64,000 bases of DNA. It comes from Cliona cf. orientalis (lineage: Eukaryota > Porifera > Demospongiae > Clionaida > Clionaidae). The position numbers were made by a program, and so were the translations under genes. Shown here one piece after another: positions 46,401-55,730 of this stretch. The DNA lies in contig OZ005699.1 of NCBI GenBank assembly GCA_963930775.1, positions 1,447,501 through 1,511,500 of the forward strand, read 5' to 3'. The number at the start of each line of letters is the position of its first letter. Positions within the stretch are counted from its first letter, which is position 1. The notes under the pieces were generated by a model. That model worked only from the letters and a program-made list of their open reading frames with translations. It was not told the origin of the DNA and did no database searches.

Positions 46401-49400
46401 GTTAAGCTAAGAACTTTCATGCATACTGTACATGCTTGCTTGATCATAGACTTCAGATTTAGAGATCAGCCAACTTTCTCTTTTTGACTCACAGAGTAGT
46501 TTTTGTGATATTTACAGCTGCTTGAGTCTATATATGATAGGATGATGAATTATGATTGTACAGTTTTTTTTATGCATGCAGTTAATAATGTTCATTGATC
46601 CTATTGCAACACAAAAAATTACCGCCCACCCATGTCACTATGAAAGCTTCCATGTGTCTAGATCTGAGAAATCGGTTATTTTATTACCATGGCCTTGGTT
46701 AGTATCAATTAATTATAGGATTGTGATGTCATAATAATATAATATATGGTATTATTTGTTCACTACAGGATTATGTGTCGGTGTGGCAGATTCGTGATGC
46801 ACTGGAGAGAAGCAGGATTGTTCCCGTATTCGTTATTCAATTTGACTTACGGTGTGCTGTGTTCGGGGATGTAATGATTTGTCCCGATACTAGGCTTCAA
46901 AGGGAACCATATGAAGATTTATTGCAGGATTTTGATCTAAGGAACATACGAGGCCAATTTCGATTTTTTAACTCCAGTCCTGGTCAAGACTCAACAGCTA
47001 CCACTCAAGAACTCATTAATATTATACAAGGAGCTTATAGTGTAAGTACGCATAGTAATATTGTATCATGAAGTTGGTAGAAAGAATAGTACAGTGTACA
47101 TGTAATTGTATCATAATCGTTCAATCAGACGCCACAGCTACTATTTACATATATTTCATTGCCCAAGCTTGTGCAGCGTTTATTCGAGAATGGTGACTTT
47201 TCAAGACCAGCATTCATTAATATCAGTAACTTCCAGAGAAGCAATCCATAGAGAAATAGTCGCTTGACACTGCTAAATTTGAAGATTCTGACCCCTTTGC
47301 TGACGTAGAAGAAGGTTAGAACTTGTTCTAGAAGACTGCTAAGTACAAATATCTCGTTGTTAAATTATTTTCAGACAGCCTGGCTTATGCGAAAATTAAA
47401 CACACGAAAATATGATACGCAATATTGACAATAATGCGGTACAGGGTCGTTTATCTGAAAATTATTTAATAACGTGTGAAATATTCACGATTTACGGTAT
47501 TCTGGTACACATAGCACACTAGTGTGCTCGTTTGTTTTACACTAACACTGGCAGAAAGAAGGAAACTTGCCAATGAACAATTTTATCATTCTTATTCTGC
47601 CAGTGTTGATGTAAAAAGAATAAGCAAACTTGCTATATGCATACTTGATTTCTTACCCAACCTAGAACCTCAACATACTAAGTATTCATTACCCCGCGCG
47701 CATGCGCAAGGGGTAAAGCAATCGGTTTGTCCGTCTGTCGTCGTCGTCGTTGTCAGCACGAAAATACTATTATGCTAAAAGAGTGGGTGTGGTCGATAAA
47801 CCACAGGCATGCTGAACAGAAAATGCACGATTTATAGCACTAGTAAGCCTTTTTGAGAAATTTGAAGCGCGTAAAAACCAGTTTTTCATCGATATCTACC
47901 AATTGGCTATGCTTACAGCACGCACAGATGCCTAGAACTCGAGATCTGGTGATGCGGATACGACTGCGCATGCTCAAGCACGTTGTTGGAAAGGGTCGTC
48001 ACGTCATGAAACAGCTACATGTATGCCTCAGAGTGTTGCAATACTACGCTACAGTGGCTACAGAGCGCGCGGGGTATGTGCTCTACAGAGCTCTAGCTGT
48101 TACTTTTTTGTACTGGCCATTGAGAAACGCATAAGGCATGACATGCTACTCGAATAGTAGGGGTGGTACGGCTACCTATTCGAGAGCGGCGACTATTTCG
48201 TTCAGCACTTCCAGAGATGTGCCAGCTATTCGAGAGCAGTGACTAATTGAGAGTGGCGTCTAATCGTGTGAATACAGTAAATGCAATTGTAGCATCCACC
48301 TGTACCGGGAAACTTGCCAATGAACAATTTTTACTTTTTGACTGTCATACTAGTGATTACGAGTCATGTATCTACATATCTAGTAGCAATTTATTTCTCT
48401 GAAACAAGCAATATTTGCCCAGTAAGGGTGAAATTTGGCACAGATATAGGTGAATATGGAACTGTAAATACTTTAAAGTTTATTATCTGTCTTCATTTTC
48501 AAGTTACAGTCAAACCTCGATTATCTGAACCCTCGATTATCCGAACTCGAGATCCAAAGAAAATGCAGGGTCAAAGTACACATTGTGACCACGTGACCCA
48601 ATTGCGCATGCGCAGTAAACCTACGCCGCGTATAGTTGCCACGCGAGAACCAGCTGCTGCGCTGCTATTAAATCTAGTTCTAACACTCAAAGAAGTAAAA
48701 GAAACTCAAGGTAAGTGTTCTATCAATCGAGGATGAGATTAAAATTGTCGAAATGCTCGATAAGTCTATCATATGTACGTTTTTATATGCATGATCGACT
48801 TTGTGGGTGTGGCTTGGGCGTGGTCATCGTTATCCAAACTCCTTGCTTATCCGAACGGTTCGAGATTTCCCCTTGGCCAAAGGGTTCGGATAATCGAGGT
48901 TGGACTGTATTCCACTTCAAAGCATTATTTTTGATGATTACGTAATGTTGCATAACTCAACTTACTCAAGTATGCTACTTACATACATAGTGACCCATTA
49001 CCAAGCTACTAGGGATGTTTCATATTTTATAATAATTATAGGCAACAGTTGGGCAAGTTGCAGTGAATACACCAACCAACATCGATGGATACAGCATCTC
49101 CATTACACCTGTGGAAGGTTGCAATAGGTAGGATAAAAAAAAAATTACTGTAGAAGCCACCCCAAGCTCTTGGAAGCAAAATTTGTATGTTTCGCAATGG
49201 TGGCCGCTTGTAAAAATGCCTAGATGTCTAGATATGACTTTTTCTTTCCCTTGTAAATACTAGCAAACGATAAACTTCACATATCATGATATTTTTTTCA
49301 GGTGTGCAGTGACTAAGCATAAAAGTATGATAATTGTCAAACTTAGCATCCAAGCTTTTCAAAAGCAGTGCTTTGGATTGTTTTGTTCTGGCATGTTACT

Positions 49401-51759
49401 CTTCCTGGTGGCTAATCAGTTTGTTCAATAAAAATCTCTTTGCATATAGAAATGATTCTGAGTCAGCATGTCAAGTCGATTTTGATGATACTGTCACCTT
49501 TGAAGTATCTGTCACGTTAGAAGACTGTTCTACTGCTAGAAGACTCAGGTAATCGATTGTAACATTATTACAGTACTTCATGGTGATTACTTCGTATGGT
49601 TAACTTTGATTAGATCATAATTGTAACAAATACTGCAATCTGGTTGGTCATTAGCAGGTATCTATATGTGATAGTATCCCTACAAGTCAGATAGAACCCC
49701 AGGCCTACAAGATTTTGATAGAACCCCTACAACTTTGTATCCTTGGGCTATTACAGTGTTTTACTATTATGATCTAAACTTGTTAGACACTGTTTAGTCA
49801 GTTTCCACGTGATTTAGAAGATTTCAGGGCTCCGTAGAACCCTCGCTGCACTCGGGATTCTACATAGAGCCCTTCGATCTTCTAAATCATGTAGAAACCT
49901 CCTAAACAGTGTCTAACTAATATATAGAAACATTATTTCCCCTTAGAGATAATCAGTAGCAATAATATTATCTTGCATAATTTCCCACTTTACAGACACC
50001 AGTTACATGGTGGTCCGTATGACTTCACCTATATTGATGTGGAACCATTGTGTGAATGTGAATGCACTGGAAATAAGGTATGTCGTGATATTCTTCCTTT
50101 TGCATTAATTGGATTATGGACTAGAGGAGCTGTATGTTGTTATATATATACAACGAAAAATATTTTTCAGAGCGACAATTTTCTTACATAGTCCGTGTCC
50201 TAACCTGGAGGGCATAAAAGATGCGCTCTCCTACAAGTTCAGAAGACTCACGATTGGTCAGAATTGTTGTGCCGTGTGCACAAACGAGGTTTCCAGGGCC
50301 TAGGGGCCATAGAGATGCATTCTCGAGCTCGAGCGAGCGGCGCAAGCGCCGCGCGTTTCGACAGGCCTGCTCGGCAGGCCACCGAGCCTCGAGCGAAGCG
50401 AGAGGTGATGTCTGCTCTTTGTCATGGTCTGGTGGTAGATTCGACGTTCGAGCAGAGTGAGAACATCGCCATTACACGGTGAGTTTGATCAGCTACTCTT
50501 CGCCTGCAGTGAGGGATGTGGTCTTCATCTGCGCATGCACGCTATACTAACTGGCACTCGATTGTACTATAGCATGCTGTTAGTAGTGTTCAGTTACATT
50601 ATCCCATGATTGTGACATCAAACATACTTGTATATAATATTATATCTTATGAATATTATTGGGATTGTAGGTATTTGGACATTCCCTTTGCAAATCTAAT
50701 CCGAGCACTGTTCTCCATATGATCAGTGTACGTACATGTTTATATCCCGTTGCTATGTTGTTGCTATGTGCTATATTAGCCATATTGCTCTGGTAACTGA
50801 GTAGCCCCTCAGGTAAATTTACTGTGCAATATTAAATACTGCAGGTCTTGAATAATAAACATGTTGGTAGCAACAAAAGTAAAACTATTAATGGAGCGTC
50901 TCGCGAGACTAAATGGAATGTATGGCGGGAAAGGTAGCGGGAGATCGCCGGTTCGAAGTGATGGGCGGAGTCGTCGATCGATCGATCACGGGTCAACACA
51001 GTATACGCATATCTACTGCGTAGGCATGATGTAGCCTTGTTTTTAGGATAGTCAAAAGCTCGAGCTTCGTTTCTTGGCTTCTGAGCTTGACCACACCCCT
51101 CGATACGAGACGTTCAGAAGTTCGATTGACGTTCGAGAACTGGACTTAGAGAGCAGCTTTGTGTGTCCGTTTCGAGTAAGATAACCTTGCCTTTTCTTTC
51201 TTTTTTAGTGTTCTATGCGTATCTATGGCAGCTATGCCCACGGGATATAAACTAGTTATATCATGCACACTCGGGATGCATGGCATTTATTGCCCTCAAC
51301 CGTTGGGCACAAGACCCTCAGGCTTCGATGCAATAAATGCCATACATCCCTTGCTCCCGTGATATAACTATTACATAATATGATTAGACATAATATAATA
51401 ATAATTATTATTATTGTAGATTAGACCAAACCCTTCTCCACTGTGCAATTTCAACGGAGACTTCGTGTGTGGAGAGTGTGAATGCGCCAAAGGATGGTAA
51501 ATCAAACCAATGCAGGGTTTTTTTTCAGGATTTCACTCAAGAGGGGGCAAATATATAGCAGCAAATTTTAAGCAGAGGCAAATACAAATTCAGGGGGGTG
51601 GGGGGAACACCACAACCCCCATATTACATACAATGTACATGTACTATAGGGAAGCCAATTTCCAAAGGAGGGGGGGGGCAAAAGCACCTGAAATAAACCC
51701 TGAAACCTATAGATGGAGTACTGGATATTTTCTAGAAATTCTGCACAATCCACATGTAT

Positions 51760-51796
<37 letters not shown>

Positions 51797-54700
51797 CAGA
51801 AGCTGTGATCCCTACATGTACATGTATACCTATACATGTAGGTGTGGCTCAAATTGCTCTTTGAGGATCGGCGAGTTTTGTGGCTGCGATAGGCTGACAG
51901 AAACCTGCCCCAGGGGCGGAATGAACAACTTGCAGTGCAATGGTGAGTCAGCTACATGTACATGCACATGCACATGCATGATAATATGTGACCGGATTTG
52001 GGAAAACCCTCCGTAAGGGATCCGCGCGCAAGTCGCGCAATGCGCGTTTTTAGTAGCTCAGGTAGAAATTTGTCAAAGTCCAGATTTTGTCATATACATG
52101 TGGAACAACCCTTCTTCTAACTGTTGCCGTCTTCTACGGAGGCTAGTCGTGCTATACGAAGGCGAAATAAGCCTTCATTTTGACCCACCTAGTCGGCATA
52201 GCCACCGTACACGGAGCCCGTTGCTATGGGCGGTAATTAGAATTCTCTACCTAGATACAGCTAGATTCATCGATCTACTGTACGTTCGCTCACCTTTTTA
52301 GCTTCTTGGGCATCTAAGAACAATCGGCTGTCGTTGTCAACAACGAAATTCAACTCTTGCTCGATCTTTACGTTCATTTCGAACGGCTCCGCCCAGGTCC
52401 ATTTAATTGATTTCCGGGTCACGCGTAGTATGCGGAAACGCCATACGCGTGCATAGCAACGCCTTTAGACCGTAATTTCTCGATTATTGGGGGTGTGGCG
52501 CGATCGCAAACAAAGTGCTGTATCTCCACAACGAAGCGCGCGATCGGCCTAAAACTTGAACGCGGGTTAGCTCTATGGTAGAGCTTATCAACCATACATC
52601 AAACTTGATTTTCAGAAAAAATTCGTTACGGAGGGCTTTCCCAAATCCGGTCACATATTATTATAGAAATTCTGTATACTCTTCTGTTGGTCTAGCAATA
52701 AGGCAGGGTCTACATGTGCATGTGATACAGTAGAGTACTCTCTCTCTTTCCTTTAATAGAACTGGGGTACATGTGCCTTCACACATGCATGAATGTATAC
52801 CCACCACTCACTCTCACTGGCAGGTCAGGGAGTCTGCTGTGAGGGGTCCTGCATTTGTAGGGAAGATGACGATGGCTTCTTCTATCGTCACACTGACCCC
52901 AATAACCCTGAAAGGATGGACTGTGCCTGTCCCCCGGAGGAACAAGTCTGTAGGGAGGAGCCAATGGTTAGTGTTGATGCCACTATTTGTAAACACTTTT
53001 TCGATTGACGACCTTTACCTGTCCCCACTAAGTGTGTGTAGTTGGTAATGGTCGTCACAACTCTGTGTTTTGTGTAGTCAAAGACTCCAAAAATGGTTGC
53101 AGGTTCTGTTACTTCGTGTACATGTAGCTCACACACTAAATCAATATGCATGTAAATACATGTACATGTAATCATACTCAAACATACAAGCACATGTACA
53201 CACACTCACAATGATATACCGTATAGTGGGAAACTTTCGAGGGAGAAAACTTTCACGAATTTCGCGATTTTTCAGCTATCCGCGAAAGTTTTCTCCATGA
53301 AATTCTAGGCATGCCACACCCATTATGCGACCAGTTTTAACATTCCGCGAAAGTTTTCTCCTTTCCTACCGATCTGCGAAAGTTTTCTCCCTCGAAAATT
53401 TCCCGCTATACAGTATACGCACAGACACACTGCACGCTGCACTCACTCTCTCACTCACAGAATCCCAACAGCACGTCTTGTGTGAATGGTACTTGTGGTT
53501 GTCAAGGCTGCCAGTGTGTTGATAGGGCCTTTGGAAGGTTCTGTGACAGACGAGTAAGTCAGTGATCGATGGCCTATTTCCAGCTTTTCAATGTTACATT
53601 CTATAATTATTATTATATATAGCTATCACACTCTCCCTCACTTCCTTTCTCTCCCCCTCCATTTAAAGCCACATGCATTATTACTGTACATAATAGTTAT
53701 CTGACAGTAATTGGGGTGCATGAGATGCATGGTCGAATGCACCCCAATTACTGTCAGATAACTATGTTGTTGGTAGTTGATCTCTGGCCTACTTTATGAT
53801 GCCCTTCCCATAGCCAGTAAATTGCCTATAAAAACTTTGGTTGCTAGGCAACTACCAACGAAATATGTATACACACTCACATGCACACTCACACACATAT
53901 GCACGTCTCTCCCACCCAGGATGTTAGTACCTGCAACGATGCCATGGATCAGATGTGCATTGAGCGCTGCATCAACAGCAACTTTGATGAAAACACATGC
54001 CAGACTTGTGAACCGACCCGGCCCATACTCACCTTATCATCGCTACCCAAGGGAGATGCTCTAATTGAGGCGCTGGAGAGAGAGGCTAACGAACGAATAC
54101 CTGCAGGTTGTTTATTTATTATATAATTTGATTATAGCTAGACCACCAACAATAATTTCTACTGTATAGCTTAAAATAAATTTGTGATTTTTACCACCAT
54201 ATACCGGGTATGCCTAAACTTTTCGAATTTGAAATTTTTGCATCAAATTCGAAAAGTTTAGGCTATATGAATGGTACATGTAATTATTTGTGTGTGGGGA
54301 GGGGGACCCCCTATGCAATCCCGTAAGTACTTCAACCTGCTCAAGTTCTTGACTCTCTTCCCCCCTCCCCCCTCTCTCTTTTTCTCTCTCCCTCCCTCTC
54401 TATGTAGAACCAGGAGTAAATACAACCTTTCAGTACACGTTTATGGATTGCGCTGCTGTTGTGGGTGGCTGCACTTATAGATACTACATACTCCTAAGAG
54501 CTGGTGACATGTACGCACTCATTCTGGATCAAGAAGAAGCAGGTTCATGTAATGGAACTACTGATTCTGGTGAGCTCAATATAGGTTAGACACTGAAGCT
54601 AAAGGATCTACGGGACTTAGAATTCTGAGTGCATGTATAAAATTCTGAGGGTGGTAGCCCGAGGGTTTTATGATGTACGAAGTACAGCTTCTGAACTTCA

Positions 54701-55730
54701 GATCAGTCCGGAGGCACGCTGCTCATGGTGCATGCTATATATAGCGCAGGGCAGCCAGGGCTATCTATATATATCCACGGGTTTACATGTATATCAGTCT
54801 AGAGAATGCGTGAAGTTCGGCCATTGCTATAATCATCAGAAACGGTAACACACTGCTTGTAAGGTATTCGCTGGATACACGCGTAAGATACTCTACATAT
54901 ATATTCACCGAATTTCAAGTCTCAGAAAGGCTCCATCGAGGCCCTGAATTTTTACCCGCGTGCATGCGCAAGGGGTAAAGTAATCGGTCGTATCGTTGTC
55001 ATTGTCGTCGTCGTGAGCACAAAAATCGCCATATCTCGGGATGTAGGCATCTAAGCAACTCGTAAGCACAACGAATCAATCGAATTCGGCGAAAAACTAG
55101 CTTCAGTATGTGTCAAATCGATGGACACGGTCCACGGGCGTCACAAATAGTGCCTTTTTGTTGGCTAATATAGCCACACCTATCGACAGTGCCTACTCAA
55201 TGCATAATGCATGCCCATTGTGTTGTCTGCTCAACTATAGCTAAGTAGCCAAGAATAATATTATGACTGGTGTAAGACGGCTATACTATTACAACAAACT
55301 ATTGGAAGTATCAGTTCATATCTCCTAGTAGTCTAGATCTGGTACAGAGAGAGTGCTTTTGTCACTGGGACCTCCTGAAGTTCACAAAATTATAGCCATA
55401 CACACAAAAGCAATTCTGTAGATTGCACAATGTGTGCGCACGGGGTATGTGCTCTACAGAGCTCTAGTTGCATAATTACCTCATAGGTTACATCATAATT
55501 ACTCATAATTACCTAATAACTACAAAAAAAGTAAATAGTTGCTACTGCATGAGAGGCTAATTAGTAGAAATTAGATACCTATACTATTATATACAGTGTT
55601 CGGTGATCCCACGTCCACTGGTCCAGGAGCTGGTTCCAATGGTAAAGGAGCATCATCAGGGCTATCTGCTGGAGCAATTGTTGGTATTATGGTGGTTGTG
55701 ACTGCATTTGAGATCCTCATGACATACTAA
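29237..55730 (+). CDS. Single-chain integrin alpha-beta fusion, short-leg, membrane-linked form (gene B)
   Basis: Thirty-nine exons splice in phase into 1516 codons. Order: signal peptide, FG-GAP propeller, thigh, genu Cys pair, then directly PSI, beta-I domain (DVSAS MIDAS), hybrid, I-EGF repeats, beta-tail and a C-terminal hydrophobic segment. Compared with gene A it lacks calf-1, calf-2, the furin site, the linker exon and the FnIII/Ig end. Many exons have exactly the lengths of gene A (157, 53, 94, 112, 106, 46 in the propeller; 132 for MIDAS; 77, 101, 143, 93, 187 in the stalk), so the genes are duplicates. The start ATG at 29237 precedes a signal-like stretch (HACLYLSLLSVSLRVAKA). Expected on the cell surface, held by GPI or a tail-less helix. 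The large introns hold many repeats. Boundaries are manual. Confidence 0.85.
31075..31296. repeat. TIR element TACCGTAAAG
   Basis: The left end taccgtaaaggtac...ttttctg pairs with the right end cagaaaaatgtcgctttacggta, about 222 bp, in intron 2 of gene B. No coding content seen. Confidence 0.6.
31821..35427 (+). other. Gene B intron 3 (3.6 kb)
   Basis: No coding exon recognised. It holds a tandem pair of about 400 bp (34046-34850), a poly-G run of about 27 (35143-35169) and AT-rich filler. ORFs on either strand lie in the repeats and match nothing I know. Confidence 0.55.
34046..34850. repeat. Tandem duplication, unit about 403 bp
   Basis: taatgaacaact starts at 34046 and again at 34448-34449. 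The following ~300 bp (gagtccctcacgaatacgcc..., gcgcggcttgagccggttgacc..., gcgctaaacattttgaaacagt) are nearly the same in both units. The second has a short insertion (cacctgccatg). A related piece in inverted orientation lies in gene A at about 15716-15895. Confidence 0.75.
35750..35803. repeat. (CA)n microsatellite
   Basis: About 50 bases of CA repeats broken by a few CT steps, just before gene B exon 5. Other simple tracts: (CT)n 12955-13016, (CT)n 20115-20150, (GA)n 37405-37454, (GT)n 51767-51796 and poly-C 38742-38764. Confidence 0.9.
36552..36811. repeat. TIR element, CAGGGTTTCATC family, copy 2
   Basis: Same 12-bp ends and body as 4495-4771, in intron 6 of gene B. Confidence 0.75.
39103..40351 (+). 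other. Gene B thigh and genu, direct junction to beta part (exons 16-19)
   Basis: Exons 39103-39248, 39392-39534, 39926-40099, 40249-40351, residues ~535-723. It begins RTLSVARIEISV as in the thigh of A. Exon 19 carries the genu Cys pair (VPCVSSENGGC) and then a hydrophilic stretch with EKRENETS. The donor chosen is A|gtgagg at 40352, because only this gives the phase needed by the PSI exon. The nearby G-run donor (40368) would put the next exon out of frame. Confidence 0.72.
40803..41739 (+). other. Gene B PSI domain and beta entry (exons 20-22)
   Basis: Exons 40803-40897, 41281-41433, 41658-41739, residues ~724-833. VCNNVSLNRCDLCIKAAPECSWC fits the PSI cysteine and W-C pattern (described in two parts: CNNVSLNRCDLC and PECSWC). 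VQPQNVSIKLRQ matches the conserved strand before the beta-I domain. Confidence 0.82.
40962..41138. repeat. Palindromic element TAGTATCCCGGGCAA
   Basis: The left end agtatcccgggcaaacgccca pairs imperfectly with the right end tgggcacttacccgggacact. A related copy is at about 18655-18812 in gene A, with partial ones near 39610-39665 and 45000-45110. Confidence 0.55.
42615..43255. repeat. CAGGGTTTATTTCAGG element with nested TIR element 42674-43084
   Basis: The outer ends are cagggtttatttcagg and gaaataaactct. Inside, taccatatactctggttaataagcgcatgc (42674 on) pairs with gcatgcgcttaataaccagagtttacggta (to 43084). One mobile element is inserted into another. Confidence 0.65.
43280..43413. repeat. 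Foldback GTTAGACA..TGTCTAAC, copy 1
   Basis: The ends gttagacaatg and acagtgtctaac and the inner gtgatttag/aatcatgtag arms pair. A better-preserved copy is at 49782-49917. Confidence 0.6.
45973..46044 (+). tRNA. tRNA-like Pol III gene, copy 1 (atypical anticodon loop)
   Basis: A 72-base cloverleaf: acceptor gtggtcg/tggctgc (with G-U pairs), D arm gctc-agtggta-gagc, anticodon stem ctggt/gccag, T arm ctggg-ttcgatt-cccgg. A box tagctcagtgg and B box ggttcgattcc are intact and a T6 terminator follows at 46050. The anticodon loop is ggctcaa, which would place ctc at 34-36 but has G instead of U at position 33, so a normal decoding tRNA is doubtful. It is more likely a tRNA-derived SINE or pseudo-tRNA. 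No CCA is encoded, as usual in animals. Confidence 0.55.
46261..46332 (+). tRNA. tRNA-like Pol III gene, copy 2
   Basis: Identical to 45973-46044, 288 bases downstream, with the same boxes, loop and T-run. Confidence 0.55.
47042..49041 (+). other. Gene B intron 29 (2 kb)
   Basis: No exon seen. It holds a dispersed unit at about 47690-47770 (accccgcgcgcatgcgcaagg...), also at 29130-29172 and 54955-55040, and the pogo-type MITE 48507-48907. Confidence 0.6.
48507..48907. mobile_element. pogo/Tigger-type MITE
   Basis: Left end cagtcaaacctcgattatctg, right end ttcggataatcgaggttggactg. The form CAGT..AACCTCG.TTATCCGAA is the known terminal repeat type of pogo/Tigger transposons. The dinucleotide TA flanks both ends, as expected for this superfamily. 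401 bp with no transposase frame, so non-autonomous. Confidence 0.8.
49042..50077 (+). other. Gene B hybrid domain, second half (exons 30-32)
   Basis: Exons 49042-49127, 49450-49548, 49996-50077, residues ~1130-1218. ATVGQVAVNTPTNIDGYSIS and SACQVDFDDTVTFEVSVTL continue the hybrid domain. The exit EPLCECECTGNK is the first EGF cysteine group. Confidence 0.75.
49782..49917. repeat. Foldback GTTAGACA..TGTCTAAC, copy 2
   Basis: gttagacactgtttag at the left pairs with ctaaacagtgtctaac at the right; the inner arms (cacgtgatttagaag/cttctaaatcatg) also pair. 136 bp. Confidence 0.75.
50078..51419 (+). other. Gene B intron 32 (1.3 kb)
   Basis: No exon recognised. It contains the inverted counterpart of the 3560-3860 repeat (about 50140-50330) and the palindromic MITE near its 3' end. 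Open frames at 50221-50482 lie in that repeat. Confidence 0.55.
51254..51369. repeat. Palindromic MITE TGTAATAGTTATATCAC, copy in gene B
   Basis: Same element as 14104-14244 with a few substitutions, just before gene B exon 33. Confidence 0.75.
51513..51702. repeat. CAGGGTTTATTTCAGG element, gene B copy
   Basis: Occupies the same intron position as 20417-20745 in gene A, so it was present before duplication or was copied by conversion. Confidence 0.65.
51987..52655. mobile_element. 669-bp TIR element with an empty site in gene A
   Basis: Left tgtgaccggatttggg and right cccaaatccggtcaca are perfect inverted repeats that extend, with a change, into aaaccctccgtaa/ttacggagggc. TA borders both sides. 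In gene A the matching intron reads straight through (gcatgataataatattattatag near 20996-21018), so this is a later insertion into B. No transposase frame. Confidence 0.85.
53218..53414. repeat. CCGTATAGCGGGAAA-family TIR element, gene B copy
   Basis: Ends accgtatagtgggaaac and ttcccgctatacagt. Located in the intron before exon 36. The gene A intron at that position lacks it. Confidence 0.7.
53920..55730 (+). other. Gene B beta-tail and GPI-type or tail-less C terminus (exons 37-39)
   Basis: Exons 53920-54106, 54408-54569, 55597-55730, residues ~1357-1516. The beta-tail is nearly identical to that of A. The last exon adds a Gly/Ser-rich stretch (GPGAGSNGKGASSG) and then about 20 mostly hydrophobic residues (LSAGAIVGIMVVV then TAFEILMTY) ending at the stop with no basic cytoplasmic residues. 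Small residues, a spacer and a terminal hydrophobic run are the layout of a GPI-anchor signal. The alternative is a membrane helix without a tail. Either way the KxxxD/NPxY integrin tail is absent. Confidence 0.7.
54570..55596 (+). other. Gene B intron 38
   Basis: Non-coding. Includes a full copy of the ACCCGCGTGCATGCGCAAGGGG-type repeat (about 54955-55110) that the LINE interrupts at 26275/29123. Confidence 0.55.

Larger units (their letters stand above)
45821..46421. repeat. Two 288-bp tandem units plus a partial third, each with a tRNA-like gene
   Basis: The unit ccttgttaagctaagaactt starts at 45821, 46109 and 46397, an exact 288-base period. The first two are full and look identical in the printed sequence; the third stops at about 46421. 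It lies in the intron between gene B exons 28 and 29. Confidence 0.9.
42343..47041 (+). other. Gene B beta-I domain (exons 23-29)
   Basis: Exons 42343-42474, 44015-44114, 44385-44499, 44603-44695, 45220-45300, 45465-45557, 46769-47041. LDVYFLTDVSASLQFS gives a DxSxS MIDAS (Asp ~858). IGFGSFVDKKILPF is close to the beta consensus. CRVFDEDQC is the specificity loop, SLDSPESP has D-x-P-E, and FVVTDQSYKFAGDGR and LAGIFTPNQGKC are the following strands. The ADMIDAS acids are absent (Q-F-S). The last exon is unusually long (273 nt) and has a Cys pair (RCAVFGDVMIC) in place of the DYPSVGQ...IFAV region seen in A. Confidence 0.82.
51420..53553 (+). other. Gene B I-EGF repeats (exons 33-36)
   Basis: Exons 51420-51496, 51842-51942, 52824-52966, 53461-53553, residues ~1219-1356. 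LCNFNGDFVCGECEC, CNGQGVCCEGSCIC and NGTCGCQGCQCV are nearly the same as in A. The introns between also align with those of A except for insertions. Confidence 0.82.
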
